This document shows, in pieces, positions 27,368 to 37,861 of a stretch of 64,000 nt of DNA (positions are counted from its first letter, which is position 1; every line of letters begins with the position of its first letter). The notes beneath the pieces are model-generated. The model saw only the letters and a list, made by a program, of their open reading frames with translations, did no database searches and had not been told where the DNA came from. Source of the stretch: Pseudodesulfovibrio senegalensis (lineage in GTDB: Bacteria > Desulfobacterota > Desulfovibrionia > Desulfovibrionales > Desulfovibrionaceae); NCBI RefSeq assembly GCF_008830225.1, contig NZ_WAIE01000005.1:124001-188000 (forward strand), read 5' to 3'. A program made the position numbers and the translations under genes.

Positions 27368-28900
27368 CTATCCTTTGCCTTGCAGCAGATTTTTACCGGT
27401 CATTTCCGTTGGCCGGTCAATATTCAAAATACCGAGAATCGTCGGCGCAATGTCGCCCAGTATGCCGGAATCCAGCCGCATGTCTGCAGACTGACGGCTG
27501 ATGAAGACCAACGGAACCGGGTTGGTGCTATGCGAAGTCTGCGGCCCTCCGTCCGGGCCAATCATTTCCTCGGCATTGCCATGGTCCGCCGTAAGCAGCA
27601 CGTTGCCGCCTTGTTTGAGCACGGCGTCGACCACCCGTTCCACGCACGAATCCACGGTGCGGCAGGCCTGCTCGGCCGCCTCGATCACCCCGGTATGGCC
27701 GACCATGTCCAAATTGGCAAAATTGCACACGCACAGGTCATGCTCATCCAACGAAGCTACAAGACGATCGGCAACTTCGTCCGCGCTCATCTGCGGTTTC
27801 AGGTCATAGGTGGCCACATCCCGCGGCGACTGAACCATGATGCGGTCCTCGCCTTCAAATGGCTCCTCGCGACCACAGTTGAGAAAATAGGTCACATGGG
27901 CATACTTCTCGGTTTCCGCTATGCGCAACTGACGGAGTCCGGCTTCGGAAACCACCTGCCCCAGCGTCTGTTCATATGATTCCGGCGCAAATGCCACGGG
28001 CATGGGAAAATCGGATTCGTACCGGGTCATGGTGGCAAAGTCCGCAAAATCGATCATTTTCCCGCGGACAAAACCGTCGAAATCCCCATCAAACAACGCC
28101 CGGCAAATCTGCCGCGCCCTGTCCGCACGAAAATTGAAAAAGAACAGGCCGTCCCCGTCGGACAGACGCGCGTCGTCTCCACGCACCACAAACGGCTTGA
28201 TGAACTCGTCATTTTCTCCCTTGGCGTAGGCCTGCCGCACGCCTTCAAGCGCATCATCCTGCACCGGGGCATCCGCCTCCACCAGCGCACGATACGCAAG
28301 CTCATTGCGCTCATAGCGTTTGTCGCGGTCCATGGCGTAATAACGTCCCGAAACAACGCCGACCCGACCGACCCCAAGCTCATCCATGGTCCGAAGCAGA
28401 CGCTGCATGTACCGCTCGCCACTGGTGGGAGGCGTATCGCGACCATCCATGAAGCAATGCACGATCACGTCACGGATGCCGAATTCTCCGGCCATTCGCA
28501 ACAGTGCGTCCAAATGATTTTGATGACTGTGCACGCCTCCGTCCGACAGCAATCCCATAAGGTGCAGACGGCCGCTTCCGGCCTTGGTGCGTTCCATGAG
28601 CTCGACGAGTGCGGCATTTTGGGCAAAGCTGCCGTCTTCAATGGCCATGTCGATGCGTGTCATGTCCTGATAAACGACCCGGCCGGCACCGATATTCATG
28701 TGCCCGACTTCGGAATTGCCCATAAAACCGTCAGGCAGCCCCACGGCCCTGCCCGAGCATTGCAGGCTGGAATTGGGATACTGTTCAAACAGGGAGTCAA
28801 GATACGGGGTATGGGCGTTGCGCACGCAATTGCCATCGCCGGGAGGGGCAATCCCCCATCCATCAAGGATAAGCAGCAGTGTCGTGCCGGCCCTAGTCAT
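27368..28900 (-). CDS. gpmI: 2,3-bisphosphoglycerate-independent phosphoglycerate mutase GpmI
   Basis: A 510-residue alkaline-phosphatase-fold enzyme interconverting 3- and 2-phosphoglycerate. The metal-binding DGWG (13-16) and the phospho-serine motif DGFMGNSEVGHMNIGAGR (about 56-73) are clear. Later motifs HCFMDGRDTPP and TADHGNAE (metal site) are present. The frame opens further upstream at 28999, but the ATG at 28900, eight bases after a GGAG site, gives the family length. It overlaps the rsfS stop by eight bases, so translation is probably coupled. Confidence 0.96.
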   Translation of the reverse strand: MTRAGTTLLLILDGWGIAPPGDGNCVRNAHTPYLDSLFEQYPNSSLQCSGRAVGLPDGFMGNSEVGHMNIGAGRVVYQDMTRIDMAIEDGSFAQNAALVELMERTKAGSGRLHLMGLLSDGGVHSHQNHLDALLRMAGEFGIRDVIVHCFMDGRDTPPTSGERYMQRLLRTMDELGVGRVGVVSGRYYAMDRDKRYERNELAYRALVEADAPVQDDALEGVRQAYAKGENDEFIKPFVVRGDDARLSDGDGLFFFNFRADRARQICRALFDGDFDGFVRGKMIDFADFATMTRYESDFPMPVAFAPESYEQTLGQVVSEAGLRQLRIAETEKYAHVTYFLNCGREEPFEGEDRIMVQSPRDVATYDLKPQMSADEVADRLVASLDEHDLCVCNFANLDMVGHTGVIEAAEQACRTVDSCVERVVDAVLKQGGNVLLTADHGNAEEMIGPDGGPQTSHSTNPVPLVFISRQSADMRLDSGILGDIAPTILGILNIDRPTEMTGKNLLQGKG

Positions 28901-29288
28901 CACCGTGCTCCGGATTTTCACCAGAATAGTCGGTGCGTTCCGCTTCGGCCCACATACCTTCAATATTGTAGAATCCACGAAGGTCGGCCAAAAAAACATG
29001 AATGATCACGTCATTGAGGTCTACAAGAATCCAGTCGCCGGTCTTGTAGCCCTCCATGCCCAAAAATTCCACGCCTTCATCACGACAACGCTCAAGAATG
29101 AAATCCGCCAATGCCTGTGCATGCTTGATGCTCCGGGCAGATACCACGCAGATCGTCTCGGTGATGCTGCACAGGTCGGCCACGTTCAGAGAGACGATTT
29201 CACCGCCCTGCTTTTCATCAAGCCAGGAACAGACAAGAGCCGCTTTTTCGGCGTTGGGCATGTCCTTGAATTGCTTTTCCTTGTTCAT
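28893..29288 (-). CDS. rsfS: Ribosomal silencing factor RsfS
   Basis: A 131-residue Iojap/RsfS protein that binds L14 on the large subunit and blocks subunit joining during starvation. The core is recognisable as VSLNVADLCSITETICVVSARSIKHAQAL (about 32-60), then GYKTGDWILVDLNDVIIHVFLADLRGFYNIEGMW (about 80-113). The N-terminus (to about 25) and the acidic tail are extra. It starts an operon with gpmI, 16 bases after the nitroreductase stop. Confidence 0.94.
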   Translation of the reverse strand: MNKEKQFKDMPNAEKAALVCSWLDEKQGGEIVSLNVADLCSITETICVVSARSIKHAQALADFILERCRDEGVEFLGMEGYKTGDWILVDLNDVIIHVFLADLRGFYNIEGMWAEAERTDYSGENPEHGDD

Positions 29289-29304
29289 AAAACCTTATTT
29301 CCAT

Positions 29305-29904
29305 TTATTCGGTTGTCGTTTCATCGCAGAAACGCACGGTTATCAACGATTCCAATTCACGCTTAGGGACATGGTGCACACCGGCAGAATCCCGCCAATA
29401 ACGAACATCTCCGTCATCGGGAAGAGGATCAACCACCACGGTTTCCGCAGGAACTCCCAAGGCCAGCACCAATAAAATCTCATGAGAATCAGGCAACCCC
29501 AGCACCACAGCCAGTCGTTCGCGATTCACACTGCCCAGCATGCAGCCGCCATATCCTTTTTCCACGGCACCAAGCAGAATCGTCTGGGCCGCTATGCCGT
29601 GGTCCCCCCAATCTTCGGAGGTCAGATCCCGATCCACGGCAATGACAATATATGCGGCAGGCCGCTCTCCCGGCTCCGGTCCCTTCCAGCGAGGAAGATA
29701 CCCCGCCCAGCCAAGCGTGGGAAACACGCTTTCGCACATGTCGACCGAGGACACCAGAGAAAACCGCAGGGCTTGCAGATTACGCGCCGACGCTGTCAGC
29801 CGGGCCAAATCAACAAGCGCAACCAAATCGGCCATGGGAATCCGCCGTGACTCGTGAAACCGACGATAACTCCGGTTGGTTTCAACCAGACTGCGAAACC
29901 GCAT
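29305..29904 (-). CDS. Nitroreductase family protein
   Basis: A 199-residue flavin oxidoreductase of the nitroreductase fold. The FMN-binding N-terminal signature RSYRRFHESRRIP (11-23) is followed by LVDLARLTASARNLQALRF (about 29-47). The later glycine segment GGCMLGSVNRERL (about 121-133) is also present. The product is shorter than most NfsB enzymes. A GGGAGG site eight bases upstream selects the ATG at 29904. It may reduce nitro groups, quinones or flavins. Confidence 0.86.
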   Translation of the reverse strand: MRFRSLVETNRSYRRFHESRRIPMADLVALVDLARLTASARNLQALRFSLVSSVDMCESVFPTLGWAGYLPRWKGPEPGERPAAYIVIAVDRDLTSEDWGDHGIAAQTILLGAVEKGYGGCMLGSVNRERLAVVLGLPDSHEILLVLALGVPAETVVVDPLPDDGDVRYWRDSAGVHHVPKRELESLITVRFCDETTTE

Positions 29905-30209
29905 ATACTTACCTCCCACCTTGTTGAACTCAGGATTTTGTAAAGGATTACGACGGAGCCTGCAACGCCATTTCCCCTCCTTGCGGCTGCTGAAGCAAGG
30001 TGTTGCTTGACAGCGGGCAGAATACTGATGCATGTAGCGCAGATGATGAACGCTTTTTTTACCCGCTTTTTTTTCTTTATGAACCTAACATGAGAAAGCT
30101 CGTGGAATAGGAAAGGCGGATTACAGCTGAATACCAAAGGCCACGGGCTTCACGCCGGTGGCCTTTTATATTCTGTCAGTTACGGCGAACAACCTGAAGG
30201 AGGAGAGGC
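29905..30209. other. 305-base intergenic region ahead of paaK, mostly non-coding
   Basis: No convincing coding frame on either strand. It contains, on the minus side, the ribosome site of the nitroreductase. On the plus side it has TTGACA at 30007-30012 without a good -10, and the repeat GCGGG (30013-30017) / CCCGC (30062-30066) followed by eight T. There is also the hairpin at 30136-30166, and then an AGGAGGAGAG ribosome site for paaK. A short leader or small RNA is possible but not shown. Confidence 0.55.
30136..30167 (+). terminator. Orphan intrinsic terminator / possible attenuator upstream of paaK
   Basis: Nine-bp stem AAAGGCCAC / GTGGCCTTT with further pairing inside (GGGC/GCC region), followed by a short T run. 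No plus-strand gene ends here, so it would stop a short upstream transcript or act as an attenuator for paaK, whose ATG lies 43 bases further on. Confidence 0.6.
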
Positions 30210-31514
30210 ATGATTTTCGACGTGGACATGGAAACCCTGCCGAGGGAAGAGCTGGAAAAGATCCAGCTGAAGCGGCTCAAAGCTTTGTGCGAACGGGTTT
30301 ACAACAATGTTCCGTTCTACAAAAAGCGCTTTGACGAAAAAGGGCTGAAGCCTGGAGACATCACCAGCCTCAGTGATGTCAAACACTTGCCCTTCACGGA
30401 AAAACAGGATCTGCGCAACCACTATCCCTTTGGCATGTTTGCCGTGAGCCGTGACAACATCGTGCGCATCCACTCGTCCTCCGGAACCACAGGCAAAGCC
30501 ACGGTGGTGGGCTACACAAAGCGGGACATCGAAAACTGGGGCCAGCTCATGGCCCGCAGCTTCATGGCTGCCGGAGCCTCGGCCAAAGACATGATCCACA
30601 ACGCCTACGGCTACGGGCTGTTCACCGGCGGTCTGGGCGCCCACTACGGCAGCGAGGCGCTGGGCGCGGCCACCGTGCCTGTTTCTGGCGGTGCCACCCG
30701 CAGGCAGGTCATGCTGCTCAAGGACTTCGGGTCCACGGTCATCTGCTGCACGCCCTCCTACGCCCTGTTCCTCGATGAGACCGCCCGCGAAATGGGCATA
30801 GACATCAAGGAACTGCCGCTGAAGGTCGGCATTTTCGGCGCCGAGCCGTGGACGGACGAAATGCGCCGGGACATTGAAAAACGACTCGGCATCACTGCCA
30901 TCGACATCTACGGGCTGTCGGAAATCATGGGGCCGGGCGTGGGCATCGAATGCCACGAGGCCCAGGACGGTTTGCACCTCATGGAAGACCATTTCCTGTG
31001 CGAAGTCATTGACCCGGAATCGGGCGAACCGCTGCCTCCGGGCGAAACCGGCGAACTGGTCATCACCACTCTGACCAAGGAAGCCATCCCCCTGATCCGC
31101 TATCGCACCCGGGACCTGACCACCCTGAATACAGCGCCCTGCAAATGCGGACGCACGTTGGCGCGCATGCAACGGGTAACCGGCCGCAGCGATGACATGC
31201 TGATCATCCGCGGCGTAAACGTATTCCCGTCCCAGATCGAATCCATCATCATCGAAACCGAGGGACTGACCCCGCATTACCAATTGCTTGTGGAACGCCA
31301 CGGCAACATGGACACGCTCACGGTCAACGTGGAAGTGAACGAATCAGTATTCTCGGATGAAATTAAAAATTTACAGCGCCTTGAATCCAAGGTACAGAAA
31401 AACATTAAGGAATTCCTCGGCGTCACTGCCAAGGTCAAACTCGTGGAACCCAAGGGAATCGAGCGCTCCGTTGGCAAGGCCAAGCGTATCGTGGACCTGA
31501 GAAACGAATCCTGA
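30210..31514 (+). CDS. paaK: Phenylacetate-CoA ligase family acyl-CoA synthetase
   Basis: A 434-residue adenylate-forming ligase. The phosphate loop SSSGTTGK (89-96) is followed by TVVGYTKRD. Then comes the core motif [12 protein letters not shown] (about 232-243), then RYRTRDL and the C-terminal hinge [11 protein letters not shown] (about 335-345) of the PaaK family. It converts aryl or short aromatic acids to CoA thioesters. In Desulfovibrionales, paaK paralogues pair with an ACT protein, as here, and the substrate may not be phenylacetate. Strong AGGAGGAGAG ribosome site. Confidence 0.9.
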   Translation: MIFDVDMETLPREELEKIQLKRLKALCERVYNNVPFYKKRFDEKGLKPGDITSLSDVKHLPFTEKQDLRNHYPFGMFAVSRDNIVRIHSSSGTTGKATVVGYTKRDIENWGQLMARSFMAAGASAKDMIHNAYGYGLFTGGLGAHYGSEALGAATVPVSGGATRRQVMLLKDFGSTVICCTPSYALFLDETAREMGIDIKELPLKVGIFGAEPWTDEMRRDIEKRLGITAIDIYGLSEIMGPGVGIECHEAQDGLHLMEDHFLCEVIDPESGEPLPPGETGELVITTLTKEAIPLIRYRTRDLTTLNTAPCKCGRTLARMQRVTGRSDDMLIIRGVNVFPSQIESIIIETEGLTPHYQLLVERHGNMDTLTVNVEVNESVFSDEIKNLQRLESKVQKNIKEFLGVTAKVKLVEPKGIERSVGKAKRIVDLRNES

Positions 31515-31558
31515 AAACTTACATCCAATCAGGGCTTCGGCCCGAAGCGAGGAGAGCC

Positions 31559-31990
31559 ATGAAAGTAGACCAGCTTTCCATATTCCTTGAAAATCGTGCG
31601 GGACGTCTTGCGGAAGTGACCAAAATTCTCGATGAATCAGGTGTCAATATCCGCGCCCTTTCCCTGGCGGACACCTCCGATTTCGGAATCCTGCGCCTGA
31701 TCGTGTCGGATTTTGAAACCGCAAAAACCAAACTCAAGGAAAACGGATTCACGGTGGGCCGCACCTCGGTTGTTGCCGTGGAAGTCAGCGACAAGCCCGG
31801 CGGATTGCACAACATTCTGTCCATGCTGCAAAACGAAGACATCAATGTCGAATACATGTACGCATTTGTTCAGCAGAGCGGCAACAGTGCCGTGCTCATA
31901 TTCCGTTTCGACAGGACAGACCAGGGGATTGAGGTGCTGCAAAAAAACGGATTGACTATCATTCCCGGCGAAAAACTTTACGCACTTTAA
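31559..31990 (+). CDS. Tandem ACT domain protein
   Basis: A 143-residue protein made of two ACT domains. The first (3-70) opens [20 protein letters not shown] and the second (about 72-140) opens [23 protein letters not shown] domains bind amino acids as regulatory ligands. It follows paaK by 44 bases and is closed by a terminator, so it probably regulates or partners with the CoA ligase. The effector may be an aromatic or branched amino acid; this is inference. Confidence 0.9.
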   Translation: MKVDQLSIFLENRAGRLAEVTKILDESGVNIRALSLADTSDFGILRLIVSDFETAKTKLKENGFTVGRTSVVAVEVSDKPGGLHNILSMLQNEDINVEYMYAFVQQSGNSAVLIFRFDRTDQGIEVLQKNGLTIIPGEKLYAL

Positions 31991-32010
31991 TCTCTTTACG
32001 CAGACGTTTT

Positions 32011-32043
32011 AAGGGAGCCTTCAGACGAAGGCTCCCTTTTTTT
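32011..32043 (+). terminator. Intrinsic terminator of paaK-ACT
   Basis: Eleven-bp perfect stem AAGGGAGCCTT / AAGGCTCCCTT with a six-base CAGACG loop, then a run of T to 32043. It lies 20 bases after the ACT stop codon. Confidence 0.92.
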
Positions 32044-32167
32044 ATCAAATCCGTTGCCCACAAAACGCACAAGGCGTATAAGGTTCATGTACCCTGTGCA
32101 TCGTCTCGCATTGCCCGATCTAACGCAAACGATGCCCGAAAGGAGACAAGGAAAAGGAAGGGGAATC

Positions 32168-32512
32168 ATGCTGGAAAAAGAAATCATAGATCCGCAATTT
32201 CTGGAATCCATGGCGGATAAACGGGCATTCCTCAAAAAAATGTTCGCGGTATTCGTCAGCCAGGAGCCCAAACGCGTGCAGGAAATTCATGATGCACTGG
32301 AAAACGGCGATGTCGCCAAGTTGCGTCATCTGGCCCACTCCCTCAAGGGCGGAGCCGCAACAATGGGAGCGGAGCGAGTGCGCCAATGCTGCCTGCTTCT
32401 GGAAAACGCAACCCAAGCCAACGACATGAGCGCGGCAATGGGGCATTTCAAAACCCTTGAAACGGAAATGGACCAGGCCTACACGTTCATGTTCAACTTC
32501 ATGGCTGAATAA
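32168..32512 (+). CDS. Orphan Hpt (histidine phosphotransfer) domain protein
   Basis: A 114-residue single-domain Hpt protein. The four-helix phosphotransfer motif RHLAHSLKGGAATMG (53-67) has phospho-accepting His57 and the invariant Lys60-Gly61-Gly62. Such stand-alone domains relay phosphate between hybrid kinases and response regulators. The longer frame from 32054 is not supported; the ATG at 32168 follows a GGGG-rich site. No kinase or receiver gene is adjacent. It faces the convergent MATE gene across ten bases. Confidence 0.88.
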   Translation: MLEKEIIDPQFLESMADKRAFLKKMFAVFVSQEPKRVQEIHDALENGDVAKLRHLAHSLKGGAATMGAERVRQCCLLLENATQANDMSAAMGHFKTLETEMDQAYTFMFNFMAE

Positions 32513-32522
32513 ACGGCCACAC

Positions 32523-33872
32523 TCAGAGAATCGGGGCCTTACCCTGAAGGGGGGCCCTGCCGACTCCGGGACTGATTCGTACCACTCCAAGCGCGCCCCT
32601 GCATGCGGCCCATACTCCGGTGGAAGCCCACACCAGCATCAACACATCCGGCATATCCCTGACAGTAAGAACCAGCGCCCCTCCCACAACCGAAGCCACG
32701 AGCATGGCATTCCTCAGGTAACGAAAATCACCGGCCCCCCAATGGATGCCGTCGGTCGCGCAAGCAAGGGAAAAAAGCGGCATGATGCAGGCCAGCAACG
32801 TCCACGAAGGCTGGAACAACGCATGGGCCTCGACGGGGAGCAGCAAAGTGGCGATGGCGTTCCGCCCTACAAGCATGAACAGACAAAGACCTGCCCCTGT
32901 CACCAAACTCCATACACAGGCATACACAGCCACCCGCCGGGCCTGTTGAACATCGTTACGACCGAGAAAAAAACCGACTAGCGACTGGGCAGTAATGGCA
33001 AAAGCATCCATGAAGAGTGCCGTGAAAATGAAAAATTGCCTCCCGGCCTGATACGCAGCACCCTGCCCCGCTCCTGCCTGATTGGCAACGCGCGTGCACA
33101 GCGAAAGAAACAATAGAACCGCCCCGGTGCGTATGAACAGATCGCCGCCGATACGTATCAGTTTCTTCAGATCGGCAAGGCCGATATGCAATGAAAAACC
33201 AATCCGCCTGCGAACGACCCAAAGAACCCAGATGGCCCCGGTCCACTGTGAAAGGGAACTGGCCAAACCGGCCCCCCCGACCCCAAGTGCTGGAACCGGC
33301 CCAAAACCGAAAACAAAAACATAATCCAAACCAACATTCAGAAGATTCATGCCGGTGGCCACCCACAAGGGGGTGCTCATGTCCTGGCATCCACGCAGCG
33401 AACCAAAACAGGCCAGACAAACCAGTACGGCCGGAGCCCCCAGCAAACGATAGCGCATATACTGCTCGGACAAATCCAGAACGGCATCGTTGCCGCCGAG
33501 AAGTGACGCTGCAGGCGTCAGAAACGGCAGAGCGCCCACAAGAAGCACGAATCCGATCCCACCGCCGAGGAAAACCGCAAGAGTACTTATGCCAGCGGCG
33601 CGATCTGCGCGATTTTCACCGCTGAACCTGGCAACCTCAGTCTGGGTTCCGATTCCCAAAAAATTGAAAATCCAGAATATGGAAGAAAAAACCATGGCTC
33701 CAATGCCCAGCGCCGCCACAGGTTCCATGCCCAGACGAGCCACAAAGGCCGTATCGACAAGTCCTGTAACAGGTTCTGCAACAAGGGAAAAAAGGACAGG
33801 AACTGCCAACTGCAACAGAGTTTTGTTGGGTGCGTGCACAAAGGCATGCTCGCTACCCGAAGACGCGCTCAC
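32523..33872 (-). CDS. MATE family (DinF-like) efflux transporter
   Basis: A 449-residue MATE protein with about twelve helices. The first repeat has VPVLFSLVAEPVTGLVDTAFVARLG (24-48) and the second starts near 235 (RIGGDLFIRTGAVLLFLSL), as in DinF-type antiporters. It starts with a GTG eight bases from a GAGG site. The substrate is unknown, and it is distinct in sequence from the MATE protein at 1663-3063. Downstream (minus strand) it converges on the Hpt gene. Confidence 0.88.
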   Translation of the reverse strand: MSASSGSEHAFVHAPNKTLLQLAVPVLFSLVAEPVTGLVDTAFVARLGMEPVAALGIGAMVFSSIFWIFNFLGIGTQTEVARFSGENRADRAAGISTLAVFLGGGIGFVLLVGALPFLTPAASLLGGNDAVLDLSEQYMRYRLLGAPAVLVCLACFGSLRGCQDMSTPLWVATGMNLLNVGLDYVFVFGFGPVPALGVGGAGLASSLSQWTGAIWVLWVVRRRIGFSLHIGLADLKKLIRIGGDLFIRTGAVLLFLSLCTRVANQAGAGQGAAYQAGRQFFIFTALFMDAFAITAQSLVGFFLGRNDVQQARRVAVYACVWSLVTGAGLCLFMLVGRNAIATLLLPVEAHALFQPSWTLLACIMPLFSLACATDGIHWGAGDFRYLRNAMLVASVVGGALVLTVRDMPDVLMLVWASTGVWAACRGALGVVRISPGVGRAPLQGKAPIL

Positions 33873-33908
33873 AAAGGCCTCACTCGAAAAGATATAAAAA
33901 AAGCAAGG

Positions 33909-33938
33909 CTCCCCGGAGACTCACAAGCCTCCGGGGAG
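33909..33938 (-). terminator. Intrinsic terminator of dapB
   Basis: Ten-bp perfect stem CTCCCCGGAG / CTCCGGGGAG, ten-base loop, followed on the minus strand by a T run (TTTTTTT at 33894-33900) after a six-base gap. It lies 10 bases beyond the dapB stop. Confidence 0.8.
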
Positions 33939-33948
33939 TGCAATACTT

Positions 33949-34728
33949 CTAGAAAATGTCCGCCATGGAATACAGGGCGCCGGGCTTCTGCCCCTTGAGC
34001 CACTTTGCCGCCCGCAACGCGCCCGAAGCAAATGTCTCCCGGGAATGAGCCCGGTGGGTCACTTCAATACGCTCTCCCGGCCCGAAGAAATACATGGTGT
34101 GGTCACCGACCACATCTCCCCCCCGCAGGGTCTGGACGCCCAGCTCCTTTTGCGGACGCTGGCCGATGATGCCGTCACGGCAATGGCATTTGACGTCATC
34201 GTAATCCCAATCCCGGGCCTCGGCCAAACATTGCGCCAACTTCAGGGCCGTGCCGCTCGGAGCATCTTTTTTCATCTTGTGATGAATCTCGGACAGTTCC
34301 ATATCGTACTCAAGTCCAAGCGCCTGCACCAATTGAGGCAGAACCTTGAGCAGAACATTGACGCCTACGCTCATGTTGGGGGCCCAGAACAACGGCGTTT
34401 CAGCAGCATATTTACCCAAGGTCGCCTGTTGGCCGGCATCCAGCCCCGTGGTGCCGATAACGGCAGGATTGCCATGCTTTGCCGCTGCTTCGGCCATGGC
34501 GATTGACGCTTCGGGCGCCGTGAAATCAACGATTACGGCACCGGGGCACTGCGGCAAAAGATCGGACAGGGAATCAGAAACCATGCAACCAAGGTAGTCC
34601 AATCCATCGGTTCGACCAGGACGCTCGCAAACGCCTGCCAGGTTGAGAGTTTCATCCCGGTTGGCCATCAAGGCCAAAGTTGCCCCCATGCGACCGCCTG
34701 CTCCCATAATGATCACATCCGTGGTCAT
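33949..34728 (-). CDS. dapB: 4-Hydroxy-tetrahydrodipicolinate reductase DapB
   Basis: A 259-residue Rossmann enzyme of lysine and diaminopimelate synthesis. The NAD(P)-binding GAGGRMG (9-15) opens the protein. The catalytic/substrate motif lies in [19 protein letters not shown] (about 146-164), with the paired [15 protein letters not shown] and TRG-like segments agree. Length is short but within family range. It follows ligA by 39 bases, with an AGGAG site, and is closed by a terminator. Confidence 0.96.
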   Translation of the reverse strand: MTTDVIIMGAGGRMGATLALMANRDETLNLAGVCERPGRTDGLDYLGCMVSDSLSDLLPQCPGAVIVDFTAPEASIAMAEAAAKHGNPAVIGTTGLDAGQQATLGKYAAETPLFWAPNMSVGVNVLLKVLPQLVQALGLEYDMELSEIHHKMKKDAPSGTALKLAQCLAEARDWDYDDVKCHCRDGIIGQRPQKELGVQTLRGGDVVGDHTMYFFGPGERIEVTHRAHSRETFASGALRAAKWLKGQKPGALYSMADIF

Positions 34729-34767
34729 GCTACCTGCTCCTTGTATATAAAAATGATGGTGTTTACT

Positions 34768-36819
<2,052 letters not shown>

Positions 36820-37854
36820 TTACATGATATCAAGAATTTTTGTAAGATCACTCTTTCGACCTACAGCCAGCAGCGTATCGCCGGCGTCGATGACTTCCTT
36901 GGGGCCGGGATTGAAAACCATATCGCCGTTCTTCTTCTTGATGGCGATGATTATGAGATTGAAACGGGGCCTGATCTTGGAATCGATCAGGTCCTTGCCC
37001 ACCAATTCCGATCCCGTGGAAACGCTGAGTTCATCCATCTGCAGATCGATACCGCCACGCAAAGCCAACTCGACAAAGTTGGTGGCTGTTGGACGCAACA
37101 CGCTCTGAGCCATGCGCACACCGCCAATGAAATGCGGCAACACGACACGGTCTGCCCCGGCAAGTTCCAGACGGGAAATATGCGACTTATTCCCGGCTCT
37201 GGCAATGATGGTCAGGTCCGGATTGAGCTGGCGGGCCGTCAGGGTGACATAAACATTGGCGGCCTCTGAAGAAAGAGCACTGATGAGTGAGCGGGCAGAC
37301 TGCAAGCCTACGGCAAGCAGCACCTCGTCACTGGTGGCATCACCCTCCACACACAAAACACCTTCCTGTTCCATGTTTTCAATTAACTCGAGATCCTGCT
37401 CCACCACAACGACGGCATGTCCCTCTCCCATTATCTCCTTGGTCACGATACTACCGATGCGACCATATCCACAGACGATGAAGTGATCCTTCAACTTTCC
37501 GATTTCCTTCATCATTCTCCGTTTCCCCCACAAGATCTGAAGTCGCCCTTCAACCAGAACCTGGGCAAAGGCGGCCGCCATGTACAAAAAACTGCCCACA
37601 CCGCCGATTATCAGAAGCGCCGTAAACATACGTCCGGCTTCCGAGAGCTGGTGGACTTCCTGAAATCCCACAGTGGAAAGGGTGATGACCACCATATAAA
37701 AGGAACTCACAAAGTCCCACTGCTCGATGACCATGAACCCTGCTATCCCGGCAATCACGATCACCAGGCATAAAACAGCGCCGAGCAACATGCTCCAATA
37801 CGTTCCCATGCGGGCACGCATGCTCAGCATTCTCTGATGCACTCCCTTGATCAT
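36820..37854 (-). CDS. TrkA-N / RCK potassium channel-like protein
   Basis: A 344-residue two-helix ion channel fused to a cytoplasmic RCK domain. The first helix is about 22-42. A pore loop with TLSTVGFQEV (58-67) has the filter TVGF, not the canonical TVGYGD. The second helix is about 76-98. The RCK Rossmann domain opens with VCGYGRIGSIV (127-137), and a C-terminal TrkA-C domain starts near 255. It resembles MthK/Kch-type channels. The altered filter may change ion selectivity. It starts seven bases after the uvrB stop. Confidence 0.87.
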   Translation of the reverse strand: MIKGVHQRMLSMRARMGTYWSMLLGAVLCLVIVIAGIAGFMVIEQWDFVSSFYMVVITLSTVGFQEVHQLSEAGRMFTALLIIGGVGSFLYMAAAFAQVLVEGRLQILWGKRRMMKEIGKLKDHFIVCGYGRIGSIVTKEIMGEGHAVVVVEQDLELIENMEQEGVLCVEGDATSDEVLLAVGLQSARSLISALSSEAANVYVTLTARQLNPDLTIIARAGNKSHISRLELAGADRVVLPHFIGGVRMAQSVLRPTATNFVELALRGGIDLQMDELSVSTGSELVGKDLIDSKIRPRFNLIIIAIKKKNGDMVFNPGPKEVIDAGDTLLAVGRKSDLTKILDIM

Positions 37855-37861
37855 TACCTTC

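Noticed and set aside
29796-30137. 113-codon minus-strand frame ahead of the nitroreductase
   Set aside because: Low-complexity Lys-rich product, no ribosome site, overlaps the nitroreductase in another frame.
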